NCBI RefSeq assembly: GCF_001949145.1
Contig: NW_019091369.1
Location: 3,709,578 to 3,757,904, forward strand
DNA: 48,327 nucleotides
DNA from: Acanthaster planci
Taxonomy: Eukaryota > Echinodermata > Asteroidea > Valvatida > Acanthasteridae
Reading direction: 5' to 3'
The notes under the pieces were generated by a model that ran no database searches, was not told where the DNA came from, and saw only the letters and a program-made list of their open reading frames with translations. Both the position numbers and the translations under genes were made by a program. Positions 33,290-48,327 of this stretch are shown here, piece after piece (the stretch's first letter is position 1; the number at the start of each line of letters is the position of its first letter).

Positions 33290-35205
33290 TTTCCCCGACG
33301 TCCTGACATCCGTGGGAGACAAGATATCCACCTTGGCAGCGGTGCAAACGAAAAATCAAACAAAACTTGATGAAACGACAGTTCATAATTTCGTAAACGT
33401 TCGCACGACAGGGCCGTGTCATCTTTTCCGTGTATTTTGTTGCAAAATGACAATGTAGCGCATTGAATCGGAGTACGAATTGATACGTTTGGTAACCAGT
33501 GAATTACAGCACCCACCCAATGTGTAGATCTCCATGCGCCAAATTGACTGAGTACCAGTTCGCACGCTGATATTAAAACGTGTAGATAAAACTTCGGATG
33601 GATCATCAGCAAAGAATTTCGAATTTTGTGGAAGTCTTTCTGAACAGAAATATCAGCGCTATTATATTTTGAAGGGAGGATGGTGGCTTCATTTTGGTTC
33701 TGAAAATTCATACAAGATCACGATATCTGCAGTATTTATTGGCAAACGATTTATCCTGGCATAATTCCCTTGAAATTGGCATCCATTTTAGAGTTCAGTG
33801 AAAATGCATTATTTCTATTTTGCTTTTGGTCAATTTATTTCTGTGATAATGGGCCCAACTGAGATCGATAACGATGTAACCCGAAAATACCACGGCTGCA
33901 CCTGTTTGGTGCAACTTTCTCAGCGAGCGCGCAAACACCTTTCTTCATAACACACACTATACGTAACACACAACATTAAACGACTGTCAAAATTTCAAAG
34001 GTTAAATTGCAGTTGAATTGGGGAGCAAATTATTTCTTTCAATCTCCGTGTGTCCACATATTAAATAAAGGCCAGGCCACTAAACCCGGATGTGCTCTCC
34101 CAACAACGATAAGCCATGAACCTTTGGCATGTCAATTAATGGAAACTGCACGGCCAAATACATTTTGTTATTAACCGAAAGAAAAAGAACACAATTACTC
34201 TGTTTTACGCAGACAAGTGATTTCATTTCTTTCCATTTTCAAACGTTTACTCAAATTAGCGAAGGTATTTTTTGTCGTTATAAAGAAGACACACAATCCT
34301 CCTTATAAGTCGCTGATTGAAAATCCCTTTAATTCGTGTAGTCATCGTTGTGAGCTTTTATGGACGTGTAGATGGCGATAGTGCGTCGTGATACGGACGA
34401 TGCAGGATCCGTTTTGAACACGGATATTCTAAATTATTTCCCAATAAACCTCCCCCTAGTCCGTAGTGTGAGAAGGGGGAACCGTTTCTTAGCAGCCTTG
34501 TAGGAAGATTGAATTTGATTACTTAATGCAACTTGCTTTTGCCCTATCATGGAGGAATCCATGGTCCTACAATGTACAAGAGAAAATTACAAGATAACTT
34601 GATTGCATTGCAAGGCCCTGACCGTCGAAAACATTAGGACGAAACTTTGGGATGGGAAAGGGATGGGGGTATCTGTTTATCTTATGTTTCGAAAGAAAGC
34701 AAATGATTCACTTAACCGTTCCCCCTAAAATTTGCGTTTGATTGAATTGTTTTCCTGTTGTGTCCAAGAGTCAGATAAATTCTTCCAGGGGCGATACAGT
34801 TGGGTAAAGTTGGCCCTGCCAAACGAGTTCTGAATGCCAAAGCAAGCTTTTTTGTCAATCAAGCAACATCCACGGCAGTTGAAAATGTTATTCAGACCAT
34901 ATTCTAGCAACTAAAAATATATGCGGAATTTGTAGCTTTCTGGAAAGCATTTTCCAAGTAGCAAACAAGCACGGACATCGAAAATTCTGGATTTGTGTAA
35001 GTTAGCCGGCCACAACGCTTAAAAACCGGCAGTAGTCATGTGTTCATAATGTTCCAGAGCAAGGCATATAGTTCCTGAAATGACTTTGCATTAGATTTGC
35101 GAAGTTTTATTTATAAAGCGGGATTCGATATTATCATTTCAAGCTTGAATGGATAGGACATATCAGCAATAAATTTATGCGATGTTAACAAATTTCTGAA
35201 CTCAC

Positions 35206-35319
35206 CTTGGTCGTTCCAAAGCGACAAGCTTGATCTTGAAAGTGGTAATTTCTGTTCGTGCACTGCTTCCCCGGTGTCATGTCTGATGATACTATCAAAG
35301 TGTCAAAGTGTTTCATCAC
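35206..35319 (-). other. Candidate upstream exon of ZC3H12 (5' UTR or N-terminal extension)
   Basis: An acceptor-like TACTCCACAG and a good GTGAGT donor enclose 114 nt open in one frame only. From its second codon that frame reads MKHFDTLIVSSDMTPGKQC onwards. Joining in phase 0 to the acceptor-like site before 33331 continues into VDILSPTDVRTSGK and the exon-1 Met, so a 51-residue extension is possible. The exon-1 Met aligns better with the N4BP1 start, so this may be only a 5' UTR exon. An NRF1-like TGCGCATGCG (35677-35686) and a CACGTG (35487-35492) lie just upstream. Confidence 0.4.
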
Positions 35320-36749
35320 CTGTGGAGTAATAAGTTTTTACTTGTATATATATCGTTGATTAATCGATGATTCACTTTTGGGAAGTACTAAGCATAACCC
35401 TAGTTAGGTAACATTGTCCAGTGGGCCCTGTTCTTCAATTAGGTGGGCTAAACTCTGTACTTGCTTAGTGCCAGGAACGAATCGCCCACGTGATGCCCTG
35501 TTGACTGTGCACCATGGAGTAAATAGGGCATATACCAATGAATGATTGAACACAATAGACGTCTATGCTTTGTAGGAATGGGACTTAACAAGTTTATCTT
35601 TGTTCCTTTCAAGGTTTCTCAAATCGTGCTTTGCTGACCACAATGCAATCTGTGCCGACCTTGCTTCTTTAAACTGTGCGCATGCGTGGATATTGTACAG
35701 TTCGGTGGACTTCATATTTGTTTCATAATTCATTTATTATTATTGGTTCTTTACATAAATGGTGCCTGGGTGCACCTGGCACGACCATTTTGCCGGTGGC
35801 TTGTATAAGGTGACCGTGTAGAGCCACTCGGATGGAGGTCCATTTCAGTGGGTCATTGATCCGATTTATGACGGGGAATACCCACATTCTTCCCATTTCC
35901 CGGTCCGCCTTGTTTATCAACAGACTCACTTCGTGTCCCCTTTGTTCGGTCATGATGCAGTTGTCTTCTATTAGACGGGAGAGGGGGTAACATTTTGTGG
36001 CTTTTTTTGGGGGGGGGAACACTGTGTACGCAGCAAACGTCGTTGACATTATCATTGTATCATCCTTTCCAAATAAAGTACTCCGATAATTTCAAAACTG
36101 CTGGAGGAACTAGAAATTACATCAAGAAAACAAAGAAGTAAACTAACAATACTTTCCGTCAGGTTTCTCTTGATGAAAACAAGTATACATAAAATGTAAT
36201 AGTTCAGTTGGTTACAAAGAGCCGGAGCCCATATTCCGGCAAAGGACAAATCAGTACGTCGACAGCGCAGACAAGTAATATACACTTCACAGAACTAGGA
36301 TCATTGCGGCACAACAGGGGTGCATTCGAAGCAATGTCAGAACTAAATTTAGTTGATGGTCCAAGAGCAAAGGAAATCACTAAGATAAAGAGACATCCCA
36401 AGAAACGAATGTTGGCAAATGCCTCGCCAATTTGGTAATAGATTTTCCGAGCTACAACTAAAGAGTTCACACATTGCAACAACACGGGGAAACTCACCCA
36501 AACAGCATCAACGACATAAACACAGACCTTAAGTGGCGTGTCATTTTGTCCAAACTATCATCCGACCTTCTCTAGTGATGATTATACAACTTTGTCACTC
36601 GATGTTCGCAATGTTGTGAGGCTCATTCGATGGTAGTTGCTCGATTACACTGACGACGATCAAATACCAAGAATTCAGAACTGTACGCAGCTGTGTCATA
36701 CAGTGATTCACTGTCGGACGAGGTCACGTGCTAACCTAGACAGCATTCA

Positions 36750-36785
36750 TGTACATGTACGTGTGGGCGGGCACGTACATGTACA
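36750..36785. repeat. Perfect 14-bp inverted repeat with 8-nt loop
   Basis: TGTACATGTACGTG, loop TGGGCGGG, then CACGTACATGTACA. It carries two inverted ACGTG cores. Confidence 0.95.
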
Positions 36786-38785
36786 ACGTTCATGTATATT
36801 GTTTGCCCTTGGAGCCCGGTCATACACATTTCATCTCATCGTTGGCGTTATGGATTAGTAACTTTGTGTCACCTTTTTTACGAGGACAGATTAATGTTTT
36901 GAAATCGCGCTCATGAGGACATGGTATTTCTTTGTCTTAATTTTCGAATGAATTGAAATGCGAATCGATCAAAATTTGGGTTTACGATTCTTTTCACAAT
37001 CTGATGGGGGGGGTCTTTTGAATAATGATGGTAACTCCATTTCTACCTTCTCACTCCAGAATTGTATCCCCCGTCCTTTTATTCCGTAGAAGTACAAATT
37101 GAAAAATATCAAGCAAGCATATCCTTTATCCTAAGTTTGTGGTTGCCTTTTCTTGATTGCTTTTTAGTTCTATCACTTTTAGAATGGCATTAAATTCAAT
37201 GCAGCTTGAGGAAAATGCACTGCTCGTTAGACAAGATATACCAAGAATTTTCTAAGAACTTTTATTGATAAGAAACTCCGATACCAAGGACTAAAACAAG
37301 TAAATGAATGACACTGTACTTTGTAGCAAAGATTTGATTGCAAGGTTGGGTGGGGTGGAGCGCTGTGTTGGACTGCAGTTATAAGATTGAAATCTTTGAC
37401 CTTAAATCGAGAAAGGATAATTTAGAGGGTGGAAATAAACTACATTGGAGGTGAACTGGATTAACGAACATCTCGCTAAATTGCAAAGATGTTGAACAGG
37501 TAACGGAGAGTACGTTGTCCAGCATGTTTTCCTTTTGAGGGCAAGGTCAAGGGTTGTGCTTTTTGGAATGATTCCAATTCGCAAACAATCGCTCCATTAT
37601 TATCTCTGTTTTGGTTCCGCATTTCGCAATGTGTCATCGGCCCGTGATCGATGAAGTAATATCGAAAGCAGTATATTTGCCTAAGGAAGAATCGGTTCGT
37701 GTGTTCTCAGCGCAGATGCTTGATCTTGGGAGGCCGAGGGTCGCGTGACCGCCTTGTTCACAAAAAGTTTATTTTCTGAGAAGTATTGAATTATAGTGTT
37801 TTTGTGTTTAACCGAGCGTTGCAGGCGTTGCAGGTGTAGTAATCTGATCCTGTTAGAAAAAAAAACATTTTGAGGGCTTTTTACTCGTTTGGGGGAAAAA
37901 AAGAAATCAAATAGACTCCAAATTGCCGTCCTCTCATTTCTTATTTTAATTTTTGGCTCCTATTTTTTTGGGGGGGGGACATGGCCCCCCACCGGCCCCT
38001 TGGATCCACCCTTGTCGAAGAGTGCACACCAGTTTTGTTTTACAGTTTTTTTTTACTGTTGTACAAAATGAACTCTACCGCTTCGAACAGATCGCATTAC
38101 TCAATGTTCCATCTCGAGAAGGCCATATTAATAGAGAAATGATGTACATCACAACTAACTTGATTTAAATGCAAGTGAATGCTGGTTTAATTCAAAACGC
38201 TTTAATAACATGTTCACAATGACAATTTCAAGCATACATTTCGCTTCAGGCACGAGTTACATTAACAAAACATAGGCTGCATCCGAATCTCTTGTCTAGA
38301 GCTAGGTCTAGGTCTTCATTGGAAATGCGTGGAGACGCGTAGACAATAGACCTAGCCGTAGCTCTGGAAGCCCGTTTCGGACACGGCCTTAGGATTATAC
38401 CATTCATCTTGTAGTCTCAGACGGTGTGACAGTGATTGTCATAATTTACTGTCAACAAGCTACGAGAGAGAAATGTCACAGGTTCCAGTGGTTTTGGTTA
38501 CTTGTATTTCTAGCATCTTGTGCAAAAATAGATAGTCTTTGTTGACTTTTTCGTTTCAATTTAATCCTCATTATTGCAAATCCAGCAGGTGAAAGAAATC
38601 GTAATAGAATTAAATAGAAAACGTTCAAAAAGTTTGTGCTTACAGAAATGCAATAAATAATTGAAACATCAAGCAGGCGATCAAGAAAAAGTTAAATATG
38701 GCGCGTTTTCACATTAAACAGTGACAGAGCTGAGACTCTATTATTGGTCTGGCATTTTCAAAGCAAGAAAAGTAGCTGGAAGTTT

Positions 38786-44590
<5,805 letters not shown>

Positions 44591-44593
<3 letters not shown>

Positions 44594-44750
44594 GGTTTGG
44601 CCTTGAATGAAAGATTTGTCTTGGAACAAAGAAGGCGAGTATGAAGTCAATGAAGGAAGAATTTCTCCGTGGGCAGCCCTGTCCAGCTTGCTGTCTCAGC
44701 TATAACAACCTCGTCTCGGCTACACCGATGACCACAGAGAGCGAGGAACA
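44591..44750 (-). other. TUBA: Alpha-tubulin exon 1: 5' UTR and ATG; 5' end approximate
   Basis: The exon ends ...CCAAACCATG directly before GTAAGT, so only the start codon is coding. Its 5' end is placed about 25-30 nt after the TATA box. Confidence 0.75.
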
Positions 44751-44775
44751 GTGATACCATCCCAACACCCTTAGG

Positions 44776-44783
44776 TTTATATA
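44776..44783 (-). promoter_or_regulatory. TATA box of alpha-tubulin
   Basis: The minus strand reads TGTATATAAACC here. It is about 30 nt upstream of the inferred 5' end and 185 nt upstream of the ATG, the only well-placed TATA element seen in the window. Confidence 0.7.
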
Positions 44784-47700
44784 CAGATACGAGGAGGCTA
44801 GGCTCTGACGTCACAACTTCTTCCAGTCCTCTCTCCCCACGGTGCTAGTCTCCTTTGCAGACGCGCTTTAGAGTGCGTTGAAGTATGCATCTAGGTTGAC
44901 AAAAATGAATGGCAACTCGACGTGTTATGTGTGTCAGGGTATTGTATGATGGTGTGGCACTCAGACCAAATGATGAGGGATAGTCGTCGCTGTTGGATAA
45001 ATCCCTTCCCTAAAGCCGTCAAAGACAAAATGTCTAGGGCTGTGTTGTAAAGACTTTGCTTGAGAGTTTTATTTAATTTATTATAAATTTATTAATTTAT
45101 ATTATATTTATTTATTTTGACATAAGCAATTATTTTTTCAATTTTGTACACACAGTGATTAGATGCATTTTTTTCTCCGAAATTTCCCTTTAACCCTTGC
45201 ACGACATTTTCAGAATCTCCGAAACATGAAAACGAGGTCATCTGAAATTAACGATTTCATGTCCGGCACATATCGTGTCGAACAGCGCCATCTACTGTTC
45301 ATTCGCAGATTTTTCGAACTACACGGTACGTGGCGTGCAAACAGCAGACGAAATAACGTAAGCTCCCGCGCGTTATTCAATTGATGCAAGTTGGAGATCG
45401 AAACTCATCTAATGGTTCCCCGTTTCTCGCAAAGGATGTGTGTAATGGTGTAATCTACGGAGGCTGTCATATTTTGCTTGACTGTTGACTGGAACCTATT
45501 CAGAGAGGAAGCTTTGGTGAGTGCTTTTTCCAATTCATTATTTTGACAACCCTTAGAGGCCTATCTGAAAACTATCACAAACGTTAAGCCTTATTTTGCT
45601 TCAGGTATTCGTGCATTAAACGAACGGTTATTTCACTTTAACATATCGACAATACAGCTCCATCTCGTGGGCATCTTGTTTCATTGTTATTGGTCCCATT
45701 TTACTTGAGAATGTTTAATGCTGCACTACTCTGCTGTTGCGACTCGCTGTTTTTAAGGAAGCGGGCTTTTATATGAAAATAAGATGGCGGCAAACAATGG
45801 TCTGGCATACCTTACAAACAATAGGCAGATACAGCTGTGCTTTGGCGTAATGTACAGTGTTCTAATTCAAACTCACACACTACGAGATGTAGCATGGTTA
45901 GTAAATGAGGTTTTTATTTTGTTAGTAACTTAGTTTCCGGTGTGACTACGAGGACAGGCAAGATTCGGCGCATCATTTTTTTAGCCTCTGCACTGAATGA
46001 ACTGTGAGCGTTTCCATTCTAAACGAATGCCCTCAATCCTTTAGGTATACTAATAAGGTTGTCACCTTTTAGTGAAATGATAAGCATTTGGTTCATTTCA
46101 GACAGACAGTTCCTTCTCAGAAAGATCTCAGAGTTCCCTTTTAGGGCACAAACATGTTGAAGTACTCAGACTTCTAAAAAGAAACCAATGTCAATCTTGT
46201 CATCATATACCTTCAAGTTTAACGCACCCATCTGGCATCCGTCTGTTCATAAAAAGGGATTTTGTGGATTGTCAATAGACACGCCATGCCTGACATACGA
46301 TGTGCACTATGCGAAGCCGTCCTTGGATTGGCCCGTCGTAACAAATTTCAAGTCGGCCTCCAGAAACTATTCTACATATGTCAGCGCATATTCCCTCGCC
46401 ATCTAATGGTGGAGTTGGTGAAAGCTGAAGCCATTTTCAGTGATTGAAAGACAAGAGGAATGCAGTATTGAGATCGTTGGATTACATGATAAATGAGGTA
46501 CATTTCGGAAGTGAGCTGTTAAAGTTTTTTGGTGCTGTTGGTAGGAAGGTAGAGAGGTTAATGGGTCGAAAGATTTAAGGGTAAATTTATATTCATTTAT
46601 AGTATAAAGACAGCTCTTCTACAACTTCATACGCGGCGTAAAACTGCTAAACAATATTTTCCGAGGCACATCGCTCTCTGTCGAAAAAACGTCCAGCAAC
46701 ATTTCTGACAACTTTAAACGGATGAAAGACTGGATAGTTTCACTGCCTAAAGCAAAGCTCTGGCTTATATTTTATGCTTTTGACATTGGGATTATCGTGT
46801 GTCTTTTGTATGACGTTTCGAAGTTTTATTTGCCTGGGGTATCTAACCTTTTGCGGACGTCAACCGCTTTGGAATGAAACATCAGAGGTCAGAATCAAAG
46901 GAAAGACAAATTGAAGCTATGATTAAAACTGAAGGAGCTCTCCGTAAAGCCTCCATAAATCACCTCACTAGGTCGTTACCCTTCACTAAAATTCTAACCG
47001 TCAGGGTTTCGACTGCAAGGTTGAAAGGTTGCTGAAATTTGTCCAGGGCAAATTGCGTGAATTGATGAACTCCGCACAGCAGATTCGCATCTCCAATCGT
47101 CTAGATTCTCGTGGATGATTGAGGGTACGTTTCGGACAAAGATACGCTGGGATGTTCATTGCTGTCGTTTAGAGCTCATAAGGGGTCAGGGATCGGTTAG
47201 TTGCGTGGGGGAGGGGGAAGAGAGGGGAGAGTTATGGGACAAGACACAATTATCGAATATGTGGGGCGATAAAGATGAAAATCCATAACGGGAAGGATTG
47301 ACCCGACCTAAGCAATGCCAGGAAATTATAAATAAGATTGCTTTGCGGCTGTAGACCCCTAGGTGAGAGTTTGAGGAGACGGGTTGAGTGTGGCCTCGAC
47401 ATATCTAAATTGTGGATGAACAGTAATAGTTAATTAATGTGAATATTTTTGTACACAGCTGATTTTTTTAAGGATATAAGGATCAGGCCTGGCGGTCTCT
47501 TTCATAAAAATAAGAAATTACACTATAAACAGGATAAGCGGATCTGACTTCACATTTAATTGCAACATAGTTTGCTACAGAAATAATGCTCGTGTCAGTT
47601 CGAAAAGGAAACGCGCATTCCATCTGCTTTGCCTTAAACCTTCTTGCTGTTTATTTATTTGTTTATTTTTAATAATAATTTTCATTCCATTCAAAGTTTA

Positions 47701-48039
47701 TAGAGTGCACTTTTAAAGAGAAACAATAGTTAATTTTAGATTCCCTTCTCTCTTTTTCCTATGCTTAGGTTGGCTTTTATTTTCCCGCCATTTTGAAATT
47801 CAGCCCTGCTATTCAAGAAATACAATGTATATAGAGTAATTGTGATCGGTCTAGAGTTTTCTTTGTGGTCATTTGTATGCTAATGAGTTCAATTTTCCTG
47901 TCTCTCTTTGGCTTGAGTGAAATTTAACAGTAACTCGGTTTTCTCCATCGTTATTATGTTGAACTTTCAGCAAACTAAATGCTAGCTATGTGCGTAGTTA
48001 GTTTTTCCTGTGTTTTGGTGAGATGGATGTTGCTACTTC
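44784..48039. other. Spacer between the two alpha-tubulin genes
   Basis: No gene is recognised. Short plus-strand frames at 45163-45384 and 46188-46447 have no family match. Minus-strand AATAAA signals at 47650-47655 and just to the right may serve the second tubulin gene, about 0.4 kb after its stop. Confidence 0.55.

Positions 48040-48327
<288 letters not shown>

Larger units (their letters stand above)
33332..38785. other. Gene-poor interval between ZC3H12 and alpha-tubulin
   Basis: Apart from the candidate exon at 35206-35319, only weak minus-strand coding candidates are seen (34725-34910, 35776-35967, 36498-36544). It also holds a short perfect hairpin (36750-36785) and, at about 37960-38030, a G/C-run fragment ending in GGATCCACCCTTG that looks like one end of a hAT-type miniature element. 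No family could be assigned to any frame here. Confidence 0.5.

Noticed and set aside
33208-33711. 167-codon minus-strand frame overlapping the ZC3H12 start
   Set aside because: It runs in another frame than the KH-like exon, has no family resemblance and covers likely 5' UTR. An upstream frame of this length would be odd but may be chance.
37950-38030. Second hAT-type MITE
   Set aside because: Only one possible end (GGATCCACCCTTG with G/C runs) is visible; no partner terminal repeat or target duplication was found.
46188-46447. Two overlapping plus-strand frames in the tubulin spacer
   Set aside because: No recognisable domain. A splice-like GTGAGT near 45516 and an acceptor near 46100 could mark a noncoding RNA, but there is no other support.

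Overview
The window is animal genomic DNA: multi-exon genes with GT-AG introns, AT-rich introns, tandem repeats and small transposons. Only non-vertebrate features are seen (compact introns, many TACATG palindromes, a CAGTGGCGTAGC-ended hAT miniature element). With the gene content, this suggests a marine invertebrate deuterostome, most likely an echinoderm or a relative. The phylum is inferred, not proven. All gene structures were built by hand from reading frames, splice sites and intron phase, without transcript data.

Layout. (1) 1-9.7 kb, minus strand: the 5' part of intersectin (ITSN), with EH1, linker, EH2 and the start of the coiled coil. The SH3 and later domains lie left of the window. 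(2) 9.7-10.1 kb: a short shared promoter region. (3) 10.1-15.0 kb, plus strand: a complete ten-exon CRYZL1-like quinone oxidoreductase of 360 residues. ITSN and CRYZL1 stand head to head, as ITSN1 and CRYZL1 do on human chromosome 21. (4) 15.0-18.5 kb: convergent 3' ends. (5) 18.5-33.3 kb, minus strand, possibly with a 5' exon at 35.2-35.3 kb: a complete Regnase/ZC3H12-type RNase of 964 residues. Its N-terminus resembles the KH-like region of N4BP1, which is unusual for this family. (6) 33.3-38.8 kb: gene-poor, with a few weak exon candidates. (7) 38.8-44.6 kb, minus strand: a complete four-exon alpha-tubulin gene of 451 residues with a TATA box, and a hAT miniature element in an intron. (8) 44.8-48.0 kb: spacer. 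(9) 48.04 kb to the right edge: the 3' end of a second alpha-tubulin gene in the same orientation, almost identical in its body but with a different acidic tail.

The genes do not form one pathway. Intersectin is an endocytic scaffold, CRYZL1 a zinc-less MDR-family reductase, ZC3H12 an mRNA-decay RNase, and the tubulins are cytoskeletal. The points of most interest are the deep ITSN-CRYZL1 microsynteny, the N4BP1/Regnase hybrid architecture, a tandem array built from the end of a CRYZL1 exon plus its splice donor, an in-frame minisatellite in ITSN, a roughly 600-bp imperfect palindrome in ZC3H12 intron 1, and the tubulin pair with signs of gene conversion.
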